Shown here piece after piece: positions 11,246 to 22,207 of a DNA stretch of 64,000 bases. A model generated the notes under the pieces. It saw only the letters and a program-made list of their open reading frames with translations, searched no databases and had not been told where the DNA came from. The translations under genes and the position numbers were made by a program. Position 1 is the first letter of the stretch, and the number at the start of each line of letters is the position of its first letter. Origin of the DNA: Linnemannia schmuckeri (taxonomy: Eukaryota; Mortierellomycota; Mortierellomycetes; Mortierellales; Mortierellaceae); the NCBI GenBank assembly GCA_029449235.1, contig JANATG010000008.1:1860001-1924000 (forward strand), given 5' to 3'.

Positions 11246-14200
11246 AGGACACGGCTAACAAATAGGGGGCAACAGAAAGGAACCCACTCAAACCCGCAAA
11301 TGGTAGTGCGTGCGCGGGGCGGTTTGTCTTGGATAATGGGACTGCCGCTTTTAGGCTTGGCTCTCCTGTGTTCTTTGTTTTCAACACATCACGATTGTGA
11401 AATCTGCAACACACAACATACCCTCTCAAAATGTGAGACTTAAACCCGACACAAAACAATTAAGAGAGCTGCCTCCTTATTACCCTTTTGGTAAACCTGC
11501 ACTGCTCTCTCCATCTCTCTCTCGGTCTCTCGGGTGTCAATTAGGGAATGTGCAATTGTGCGACCAACAAATCCCAATCCCGCGATCGAGTAAGCCCCGG
11601 AAGTCTTTCTTCAAAAAGTAACTGATGGTGGATCAGGGCAATGCCAAGGAGAGCATTTTAATCGGTTCACAATTGCTGGACCGTGTATGAGAGATAACTG
11701 CCACGGATGTAATCACATCATTATCAATGTCAACTACCACTGTCATCAATTTCCGAACTGCTCGTGTTTTTCTTGTTCAATTACGAAAATGCGATATGAG
11801 GTAGTTACTGGTGGTGCTCTCCCTTGCTCATTTCCAGTCTTTTTTCTTTCTCCTCCCTTCTCATTCCCATTGCGCCCATGGATACATCCAAAAAGAGTGC
11901 TAAATAAACTTGCCCTTCTTTTACCCCCTTACCCTATCTTGTCTGTCTCCATTGAGGTCGTTTTGTTTTCGGTCGGTCGCTTTTTGGAAACCCAGCTCCT
12001 TTTTTTGCTCTGCATCTGTCTACAACCTTGTTCTGTTCTTGCAAGTTCCCCACCTTTTTCTTTGTCAAAAGAGGCTGGGTTCCAAAGTCAATTGATCAGT
12101 CCCCAATCATTTTCCTAGGATTGATGGCTCCCTTTTTTCGCATCACATACATCGAAATACGGAGGAAGGGGAGGGGGGCGCCATGGACCACAATGGAGAG
12201 AGTTGTGGTGAGCCTGCTAAAGGATTGATTCTTCGGGATAAACAGGAAAGGGAGAAGTATAGTATCCGCTTCTCAATGTTGCTTTAGGTGAATAGAATGA
12301 CGATCTTATCGACAGCAAGAGATTGAAAGGAAAAACATAGCAGGTGCGCTTTGTTTAGGTAACCATAGCCTAGTTTTTGTTGTTCCTGAGAAAAAAAAAA
12401 CGAAGAAAAAAAAGGCAGTAGGCCGTGGAATTCTTTCCTAGTCGAGCAATCAGTACCGATGCGCGTTGATGTGGAGTGTATTCTCTCAGAAGTACGTTTT
12501 CGGCCGGTTACACCAGTTTTGTGCCTTCCGAAATAAACACTCCAACATGTGAGGCCGAAGACAGAAAAAAAATGTAAGCAAGCATAACACCGAGCAGCCG
12601 CAAGGACAGATAGAGTAACAAACAGCGGAGAGTGTCTCCTTTTTTCTTTGAAAAACCGATAGAATGCGGGGTCGACGGGATTGACAGGAGTGCACCACTT
12701 CCCTTCCCTTCCTTTCTCGCTTTTTTATTTTTCGCTCTCCCTCTTCCGTCCTCTCCACAAAACAATCAGCACGGATATGTTTCTTTCTTGATGTCGTTGA
12801 TGTTGGTTTGTACCTGTATCCATGTGAATAGAAAGGCAGAAGAAGGTCCCTCACACGTCCGGTTCAAGATACTATTGGGAGGGGAGGGCCAAGGTCAGCC
12901 AAGTGTTCCGTGATTCGATGTTTAGAAACAGCTGGGTAAACACACACACACACGCACACATAAGAGAGAAGGAAATTCAACGACGTGGAGGATAGGGATC
13001 ATATGAATGTAATAAGATACTCTTGTTTTTGGCATACTCTTTTGAAAAGGTGGTTCGCGGAGATAGGAGTACGCCTTTGTTCTCTTTGCTTGTGGAAGGT
13101 AAATAATGATAGAACGATATCCAGGTTGGGTTTAAATGAACCCTTTTTTGTTTTTTGTTCATAGTACGTGCGTTCTCACCCTCCACAAAGAGATGGATGA
13201 TGATATCTCCCGTCATGATAAGCCAAACGCGTGTCTATCATAAAATCGTCCACCTAGGGGTGGTTAAGAGAGGCGTATCTCTTGTCTTGGTGTGTGTGTG
13301 GACATGACCTGAGCGCGTGTTTAAACAACGGACGGACAATATACCAGCAATCGCACGAGGATACCAAAAAAAATGGTGGACGAGGACAGTTCGGGGTTTC
13401 CTCACCCCACCGAATCCCTCTCCCCCACATCTCTTTCAAACCAAGCCCATTTTCACTTGTCAACTTCCCACGAGTGCAAAATGGTAAGTCCTTTATTTCC
13501 TTCCAGATATGAGGTGACGTAACATAACATCCTCATTATTTCCTTCTTTTATTTCATGCCTCTCTCACCCTCCAATGACTGTGTCCAACCTTCAGTGTAT
13601 GCCTTTGCTGTAGTGATGGACAGACCATTGATGCCCTTTTTGTCCTCCCTTTGTGTCCACGTCCTCATCGCCCCCCTCTTTTACCTCTTCATCTACTCGC
13701 CCTTTTTTCCTTTATTCTGCCTTTCTATTCGACATTATTTAACACGCACACCTACTCGCTCATCTCATCCTTCATCGTCCTGCTGGTCACCTCTCCTCCA
13801 GTCTCTCGCCAGCCAGCACATCGTTTAATGCTCACCTTTCTCTTTCTGTGTAAGAACACTCTCTTGTTAGCGCGTCCACACCCCGCTCCTTTGTTTGTCT
13901 TGTTTGTTGCTTGGTCATCGCATGTTCCGATAGTTTATTCGCTCCAGAGCTATGCTCCCAGAGACAATGCGCATTTATACAAGCAAAACAACAATCAACC
14001 TTTCGCTTGCATCTTGTTGCAAGGGTTGCTGACATGATGCAGAAAGAAAACTTACTCTGACTTGGCTCTCTCTTACGTCTCTTAGAATACGACCACAGCC
14101 TCAACCCCCCACCCTACCGCAACGACAAAGCCATCGCCCAGTACCTTGTGTCATTCAGGATATCCGTCTTGCATGATCAATTGAATCCCTGTCAGTCTCC

Positions 14201-14254
14201 ACGGCACTCCTTCAACAGATCTATCACCATCCTCAAGCGTCAAATAACGGAACA

Positions 14255-16778
14255 ATGGCCAACCACTACAATCCGATCCTTTACCAGACTAATGGCCCAA
14301 ACTCGGACAACAATATGTATTCTCCCGGCCAACCTTCAGCCTCGTCCTTGGTGGGACCTCCTACTTCCTCAGGGTATCATATGGGACCAGGAATGTACAG
14401 CGCCGGAATGGGTCGGTATCCTGTTCAGATGAACCTCGCTCAAAAGTTTCAGCAGCAGCAGCAGCAGCAACAACACCAACAGCATCAGCATCAACAGCAG
14501 CAGCAGCAACAGCAACAGCAGCAGCAGGCATTGAACCATCACCTCCAGCAGCAACAGCAGCAGCTCAATCATCAAGTGCAGATCCATCAACAGTCGGGCG
14601 TCTCCTCTCCTGCCAGTCTCCCAGCATCGCTCACCCCTCAACTTAGTGCCGCAGCTACTCACTATCAACAGCAGTTACACTATGCCAACGTCTCTCGACA
14701 ATCTTCCACCCCTCACTACAGGGCTAGAGCAGCAGCGGCAGTGGCCAGGAGCACCAACTTGAGCTCAGCCGTCACCATCACGGACCCCAACAGTCCCTCC
14801 AAGAATGGCGCTACGACGGCTGCCGGTACGACCAATGGCGACAGCGGAGCTGGATCAGGAAGCAAGGACAAGGAGAGCATTCAACCCTGGAAGATTCTGG
14901 ACCTTGGAGGTATGGGACTCAAGAACATCAGCAGAGAGCTTTTTGGTTACTCCTTCTTGACCGCTCTCTATGTCAATCATAACAACTTGCACCATCTCTC
15001 TTCCGAGATCAGTCGACTGACGGGATTGACCATCTTGGATGCCTCTGGAAACAAGCTGACGTCCATTCCTCCCGAGATTGGCCTGCTCACAAATCTCAAA
15101 GAACTCCTCTTGGTCGACAATGGCTTGGTAACCCTTCCTCCGGAATTGGGCACCTTGTTTCAGCTGGAGATCTTGGCTCTGGAGGGCAACCCGTTGAATG
15201 AGAGTCTCAAGAACTTGTTGCAGCAGGATGGAACCAATACTGTCATCACCTACTTGCGCGAGAACTGCCAAGGTAAAGTGCACTTTTTTTTCCGCATCTG
15301 TGGTTGGACTGCGCGCTTGTCAAAATAATGATGATCAATTTCTTTTCGTCTTAACGACCAAACGTATTATCATTCGATACATAGTGCCATTGCCTCCACC
15401 TGAGAGAGAATGGATTACTTTGGAGGATAGCGCCGCCGCAGCAACGACAGGAACAGATACTTTTACCATGTTTTGTTACAACATATTGGCCGAGAAGTAT
15501 GCCACGGCTCAGATGTATGGCTATACTCCATCTTGGGCGCTTGCTTGGGAGTACCGTAAGGAATTGATTCTCCAGGAGGTTCTGGCCTACAGTGCCGACA
15601 TTATCTGTCTCCAGGTATAGTGCGCTTCTGACCATTTGATGTTTAATACTGAAACGGAGAGAAATTGACAACGTATGTTGATGGTGTCTTGTGTTTTTAA
15701 CTTATAGGAAGTCGAGTCTGGTCAGTACGATGACTACTTCAAGGATCAGATGAAGCAACAGGGCGATTATGACAGTGTCTTCTGGCCCAAGTCTCGTGCT
15801 AAGACCATGCCGGAGAAGGATCGCAGGAACGTAGATGGCTGTGCCACCTTCTTCAAGGCCTCCAAGTGAGTCTGCGACGCCGGGACTGAACGAGGCTTCA
15901 TTCGTAGCGCGTTGTTGTATTCAGGTTCTAATAATTCTCTTTTCCGCCAAATTGATAGGTTCACTCTGATTGACAAGCATTTGGTAGAGTTCAACCATAT
16001 TGCTCTGCAGAGACCCGACTTCAGGAAGACGGAGGACATTTTCAACCGGGTCATGACCAAGGACAATATCTCTGTCATCACTCTCCTGGAGCACAAGGAT
16101 ACACACAACCGGGTGGTGGTTGCCAATGCCCACATCCACTGGGACCCAATCTTTAAGGATGTCAAGCTGGTTCAGGTCGCAATGTTGATGGACGAACTGG
16201 ACAAGCTTTCCAACCAGTGGGCCCATCTCCCAACTTCCTCTGGTGCAACCCCCACTGTCAACAGTGTGGGTGGCAAGCTGCCGACCTTGATCTGTGGAGA
16301 TTTTAACTCAGAGCCGGACTCGGGCGTGTATGAGTTCTTGACCAAGGGAGCGGTCGCACAGGGCCATGATGATTTTGGAGACCATGCCTATGGAAGCTAT
16401 ACGACGGACGGACTCTCGCACAAGATGACGCTTCGATCGTCGTACAGCCAGGTCAACGAGTTGCCGTTCACCAACTTTACGCCGTCGTTTGTGGCGGTGA
16501 TTGACTATATTTATTACTCGTCTAACTTCCTGAACGTCCTGGGACTGTTGGGAGGCGTGGAGAAGGAGTATATGAGTCGTTGTGTCGGCTTTCCTAACGC
16601 CCATTTCCCGTCGGATCATGTCCCCATCCTGGCCGAGTTCAAGTTCAGGAGCCAGGTCTCACTCCCCAAATCGACACCCAACTTTGGAGCCATGGGCAGC
16701 AGCAACAGTAACAACAACAATGGTGGTGATAATGGTAATGGCGACGATAGCAACCGTCGCCCTTCGAGCAGCAAGTAG
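14255..16778 (+). CDS. ccr4: Ccr4, catalytic deadenylase of the CCR4-NOT complex
   Basis: Four exons (14255-15272, 15385-15614, 15708-15865, 15959-16778) encode 741 residues. Order: Gln/His-rich N-terminus (polyQ at about 67-100), leucine-rich repeats at about 225-325 (N-N-L-H-H-L, N-K-L-T-S-I-P-P-E-I, L-P-P-E-L), then an endonuclease/exonuclease/phosphatase domain. Active-site signatures are present: C-L-Q-E-V-E (Glu417), G-D-F-N-S-E-P-D-S (Asp583) and P-S-D-H-V-P-I (His689). The LRR plus nuclease order is that of Ccr4, which removes mRNA poly(A) tails in the cytoplasm and binds the NOT scaffold through the LRR. The end is Asn/Gly/Ser-rich. All key residues appear intact, so it should be active. 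The start is the first ATG before the conserved region. Confidence 0.96.
14450..14582 (+). repeat. CAG/CAA polyglutamine-coding repeat in ccr4
   Basis: Mixed CAG and CAA codons with His interruptions encode the polyQ/His segment of Ccr4. Length variation is likely among strains. Confidence 0.85.
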
Positions 16779-17361
16779 TAGTTTTCATCGTCAGGGGCTC
16801 AATTTCTTTCTTTTTCGTTATAGTTTTAGTCAGTAGTCGTTTTTTATTATTCTTCATTGTCATTTTCAAGTCGTTATTTCTTTTTTGTTTGCCTGCATGG
16901 GTAGGAAAGAAAAAAGACTTGACTGTTTGGGAACCAAGTGTAAAATAGACATTGTTACTTCTCTCATATACACATATACTCTCTCGTTTTCGTGTTTCAC
17001 CTGAGCATTATATATTCTAAAAACAAAAGATGACAGGCGTGCAGAAGGTGCAAACCAATCAAGCCCGACGACGGCTATCGAATACTCGTCCTGGAGCTCC
17101 AGTCAAACTGCATTATAATGTTGTCCTCGGTTGCTTTTTTCTGCCTCTATTTGCGTTTTATTATTACTATTATTATTTATCTAGAAAATGCAGCGTGAGA
17201 GGAAGGGGGACTTGGAAATTTCAAGATAAGGAAAGGGGCTATGTACAGTGGGACATGGTGATTGTTCCGTTGACAGCGTTCGTAAGACTTGACATACGCA
17301 CACCTTATTGCCGGGAGGAAGGGAGGGGGCTGCATCGTGTTGTTGGCCCAATCCCTTGGAA
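16779..17361. other. 3' region of ccr4
   Basis: AT-rich 3' untranslated and intergenic sequence. I see nothing else supportable. Confidence 0.5.
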
Positions 17362-18132
17362 TTATAACTCGAAGATGTGCTCCTGGGATAAAGGATAGGA
17401 GCCCTGCCGAAGCAGGTGTAGAATCTCGTCATCAGGCTTTGGGTTGACAGTGTCAGCTAGGAAGGTATTTAGTTAGAGAAACATGGCGCGAAGGATTCGT
17501 TCCAAGTGGTGTTGTCGGCGACGCGTTTTTGGTAGTTCGCCACCATCCACGCGCATCGCCAAGGTATTCGACAGTGTGGGAAATCTATTCGTTGGCAAAC
17601 TTGACAGTGGAAAAGCTCCCATGCAAGTCCTTCAATGATGTTCAAAGAGGAGAGTGAGCGCGTTGACTTTTGCCCTTGTGGGGAGGATGACTTGTGAGGT
17701 TTGTGAGGGAAAAGGATGGAAGGGGGTGTTGAGGCGGTGGATGTATCCTGAGTATAGGAAGGAAGCGATGGTCGTGTTCACAATTGTGCGGTCACTGTCG
17801 GGCAAGTCACTGAAAGGACGAGTGGAAATGAAGTGATTGATGAAGAGATGTGGCGGTAAGCGGAGACGAGGATGAGACACGGAGAGTGCATTATACTTTA
17901 GTATCAAACTTGAACGTCCTTCCTTGTTGTGCCGAAAGTGTTGCTGGATGAGTTCCAGGCGAGTGAAAAAGAGAGGTGACCTAGTTGGTATGTGGTAGGT
18001 ATTTGGCGTGAGAGGAGCGGGAAGATGGAGGTGAGATGAGCATTGCTGGAGGCTGGTGTTGAAATTGCAGTTCAGGTGGGAAGGAGAATTCATCCGGTTG
18101 TACGCTGTGTTGATGGAGTGGATTGAATGCAT
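17362..18132 (-). pseudogene. Possible decayed protein gene, family unknown
   Basis: From an ATG at 18132 one frame runs 257 codons to a TAA at 17362, interrupted by a TGA at 17632-17634 and a TAA at 17473-17475. Translation on both sides of the breaks looks protein-like, with helix-rich stretches such as L-E-R-I-L-R-A-M-F and P-D-D-E-I-L-H-L-L-R-Q-G. Base composition differs from the low-complexity flanks. One segment around 17560-17630 reads better in other frames, suggesting indels. I do not recognise the family; a helical-repeat organellar protein is only a guess. An alternative is a real gene with an intron near 17450, since an AACTAA plus CCTAG acceptor-like sequence lies there. Confidence 0.35.
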
Positions 18133-19130
18133 GTTTTATTGCAGGGAGTAGGCAATGTAGTGGCACTGGCGGGATAAGAAATGTACGGAGGCTCGCAAGA
18201 AGGATAAAAAAGTTTGCTCTTGTGGAAGTGTGGTGAGCAGACTGGCTGGTCGAATGGCTGGCCTGAAAGTAGCCGCCGCCTATGAATCGTGTTGGACTCC
18301 CTCATTTGAGAGTGAGTGGACGAAGATATGGATGGAAGGAGTGTGATGTCAAAATTTGCTTTTTTATACTTAATTTTTTCTTTTTTAAAGTATTAGCCGA
18401 GTATCAAACTACGGAGAAGATTGAGACGATCATTGCGCACAGCGAAAAACCAGAGCAACAACTTGTCAATTGTAATACAAAGGGGTCAAGCAGAGGTTGG
18501 CAGACAACAAGAATGAATGGCTCTGTGCGGCCCCTGCGTTTTTTGTTTCCAGGATTGTGCCACTTATTTTTGTATGTTTGTGCAACTGCAATTTACAAAC
18601 GACAAAAAAAAAGCGCCACCTAGAGGTCGGACGGTTAGAGGGTCAGAGCCAAAGGTCTTCTCATACTGATCATTCCACTCGTCTGGCAAAATACATAGAA
18701 CGTCCTTGACTTTTTTTTTTTTTTTTTTTTTTTTGGCCTTTGTAAACCCTTTTGCGATGGCAAAGGGTCAATTGATACGTGGTTGTCACGTCAACGTTTT
18801 AGCTTGTTTTTCTTTCTTTCGACCGATGGATAATCTTTGTTCATTTTTTTTGTTGGTTTGTTTTTGGTTTAAGACCATGTTTAGAGTGTTTAGCTATTTT
18901 TTTGTCGAGTTTTTTATGCAAGGAGAGTCGCTCTTTTATGCAAAAGACTCCACACGATGAAGAGCAAAGAAGTTTTTTCATGCTGAGAAAGAAAATTTAT
19001 TTAGTAGAAGTATTGTACAATGAGTTGCAAATGAAAGTAGAAAAAAAGGAGATTATGTGAAGTCGGATATAGACAGTAAAAGAAAAAGAACCCAATTGAA
19101 CAAAAAAAAGACTAAAAAAGTATTAAGAGT
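18133..19130. other. Spacer downstream of pma1
   Basis: Contains a 24-base T run at 18711-18734 and AT-rich sequence that includes the 3' region of pma1 on the minus strand. No gene seen. Confidence 0.5.
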
Positions 19131-22100
19131 TTAGTGCGAAGGACCGGCCAAGGCAGCAGAGACCTGAGAAGCCTGGATGGTGCTGAAGCGACGCATCTCG
19201 TGCGAAGAGACACCAAGAGACTTTCCATCGGCAGTGACGGGCCCACCGACCGAGTTCTTGCGGGAGAAGTTGCGGGGCTGGTTGGTGTACTGGTCGAAAT
19301 GGGACGAGTAGAATGAGCGGGTCGAGCGGGTACGGGCCAACTGGAGATCGTTCTCTCTCTGGACAATCTCGGCGTGCGACTTGGGCTTGAAGACACGGGC
19401 AAGACCAAACTTGATGAAGTCAAGGGGAAAGTACCAGATAATGTTCCAGACCCAGACGGCGGCAGCCCAACCCCATCCGCATCCCTCGATCTGGGTGAAG
19501 CCCCAGTTGGCATAGACGGCAATCAAGGTGGCAATGACCTGAGCAAAGACAAAAGCGAAAGCCAGGATGGCAGAGGGACGCTCGATGAAGGAGAAACCCT
19601 GCGAGCGGGTGACAAAGATCAAAGCCTGAGAGAGAGTAGAGACCTGGAGGTAAACGATCGAGTGGAGACGGTAGTCGTTGGCTTTACCATCGTCGCCGTA
19701 ATTACGGTCCCATGAGCTGAGACCCATGTTCTGGAAGAATCGGGTTTCGACGGCGACGGCAAAGAAGACGAGGGTCGAAAGGGTGAGGTAGACACCATAG
19801 ACGATAGCAGAGCCGAAAATCTCCTTGAGATCCCAGTGGTTAGGGTACTGCGAGGGGACGACACGGTCCTTCGAGATGGTCAAGATGGTTCCGTCGTTGA
19901 GGATGGCAAGGATAAGAATCATGAAGGGAGGGAAATCAAACTTCCAGGCAAAGACCATGATCGAGAAGCAGAGGACGACACGGATGGTGATCGAGCAGGT
20001 GTAGGCAGAGTAGTTGCGCATGCGCTGGAAGATCTGGCGGGATCCGAGGATGGCATCGATAATGACAGACAGACCGGGTTCGGTCAAAACAATGTCGGCA
20101 GCAGAGCGAGCAGCATCCGAAGCATCAGCGACAGCAATACCGACGTTGGCCTTGGCAAGAGCAGGGGCATCGTTGACACCATCACCAGTCATGGCAGTAA
20201 AATGACCGAGGTTCTGGAGACGGGCAACAATGTCGTACTTGTGCTCGGGATAGACACCAGCGAAACCATCGGCCTCGAGGACGAGCTCATCAACCGTGTT
20301 GGACTTGACGTTCTCATCGGCGGGGGGACCATCGCGGAGGACAGAGGCGTTAAACATGTGGTCACCGAGCTTAAGGCGACGACCGGTCTCCTTGGCAATA
20401 GCAAGCTGGTCTCCAGTAATCATCTTAACCTTGACACCCAAAGCCTGAGCGCGGTCAATGGTCTCCTTGGTATCGTGGCGGGGGGGATCGTAGATGGGCA
20501 AAAGACCGATAAGAGTAAAACCAGTTCCGGGAGAGTCCTTGAGGCCCTCGGGGACCTCCTCAATGGCAACAGCAAGGGCACGAAGACCACGGCGGGCAAA
20601 CTCATCGACATCGGCGTGCATCTGGGCAATCTGGGCGTCGGTCTTATTACGAGTGCAGAGATCGAGGATGATGGACGACATACCCTTGGAGACACGATGG
20701 ACGGTGTTGTCGGAAAGGCGGCGGTAGGTCATCTGGGTACGCTTGTCAGTAGGGTTGAAGGGGATAAAGTCGAGCTGCTCAATTCCCTGGCGGGCCAAAG
20801 CGGGGTCGGGAAGGGACTTGACAACACAGGTATCGATGGCATCCTGGTTCTCGACACGGGAGGCGTAGGCAGAGAGGAGGATAATGTTTTCGGGAGTGAC
20901 ATCGGAGTAGGTCTTGACGTTGGCGAGATCGATCGTCAGTTCGTTAAGGGTAAGAGTTCCGGTCTTGTCAGAGCAGAGAATGGTGACACCAGCCAACTCC
21001 TCGATGGCAGACATGCGGGTAACAATAGCCTTGTGCTCAGCAAGCTGACGGGCACCGATAGCAAGGGTGACGGAGAGGACAGTGGGCATAGCAATGGGGA
21101 TACCACCAATGAGCAAGACAAGGATATTGTTGATACCACGACGGTAGGTGAAGCGGAAACCGGCATACATGACGAGGATCTCGACGACGATGAAGAAGGC
21201 AATCGAGACAATACAGAAGCGACCAATGCGACCAAGAACGACCTGCAAGTGTCCGACATCATCACCAGCCATCTGGACAAGCTTGGCAGCACGACCAAAG
21301 AAGGTGTTGGAACCAGTACCAATGACAACAGCCTCACCCTCTCCCTGCTTGACAGTTGAACCAGAGAAGATCTCATCGCCATTGTGCTTGTTCGAGGGGA
21401 GGGACTCTCCTGTCAAGGCAGCCTGGTCGATCGAGACGTTGACGGCCTCAATAAGACGGGCATCGGCGGGAACAATATCTCCGAGCTTGACAGCAATGAC
21501 ATCTCCGGGAACCAAAGAGGAAGCCTCGAGGGTGGCCCACTGGCCATCACGCTTGATCTTGGCCTGGGGAGCGAGGGAGGCCATGAGGGCCTTCACGGCG
21601 TTTCCGGCCTGACGCTCCTCGATGTAACCGATGGTAGCGTTGGCGAGCAAGAGAAGAACGATACCGACGAAATCAGGCCAGTCGGGGGCTTCGCCTCCAC
21701 CGTTGGAGAGGACGATGGCGACGATGGCAGCAGCCTCCATGACCCAGGAAAGAGGGTTCCACATAAAGGACAAGAACTGCATGATCGGGTTCACGGTTTT
21801 TTGCTCCAGACGGTTGTAGCCAAACTATTTTTTTTGTTTGTTTCATTTTACAAAGGGAATAGAGAGTGTTAATTCACCGTGTCGCGGAGAAAAAAAAAAC
21901 TTTTCACTAGGCTGGCCATAGATCGCATCTTTTTTTTGTGCCATACTGTTCTATGCTAGCAGATAAACAGCCGAAGCAAACAGATCGCCCACAATATACT
22001 CATGTTTACCTTGGCAATACGGGCTTCAGCCTCGGCAGTAGTAAGACCGGCTTCGCTGGTCTTGAGGAGCTGGAAGATGTTGTCGGTCTCCATGGTCGAC

Positions 22101-22207
22101 ATGTCGAACTTGTCCTTGTCGTACAAGTCCTCAATCGCAATGGTGGACACATTGGCGCCGTTGAGGTTTTGACCCTCAGTCTGGGTCTTAATAGTGGTGT
22201 CAGCCAT
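19131..22207 (-). CDS. pma1: Plasma-membrane H+-ATPase (P3A-type)
   Basis: Two exons, 22207-22010 and 21824-19131, encode 963 residues. The 185-base intron falls between A-R-I-A-K and F-G-Y-N-R-L-E, where fungal H+-ATPases are well conserved, and the phase fits. Visible landmarks: membrane segments starting with F-M-W-N-P-L-S-W-V-M-E, the actuator motif T-G-E-S (about 204-207), the phosphorylation site C-S-D-K-T-G-T-L-T (Asp352), and the hinge motif T-G-D-G-V-N-D-A-P-A-L. It pumps protons out of the cell and energises secondary transport. The C-terminal tail carries R-R-F-S-T, resembling the regulatory Arg-x-Ser-Thr of the yeast tail. Codon use is strongly biased, so antisense frames stay open for hundreds of codons; these are shadows. 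Confidence 0.98.

Larger units (their letters stand above)
7685..14254. other. 6.6 kb divergent intergenic region, mig1 to ccr4
   Basis: No gene could be supported on either strand. Open frames are short and dominated by Ser/Phe/Leu or Lys/Arg from pyrimidine or purine tracts. It contains a GACCT-type tandem repeat (11222-11245), a CA-rich stretch near 12941-12960 and several T or A runs. It must hold the promoters of both flanking genes. A possible spliced leader of ccr4 (a GTAAGT at about 13482 followed by a C/T-rich AG) was noted but not proven. I saw no tRNA T-arm or A/B boxes. Confidence 0.5.

Noticed and set aside
19836..21359. 507-codon plus-strand open frame
   Set aside because: Antisense to the pma1 coding region. 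It stays open because strong codon bias removes codons that read as stops on the other strand.
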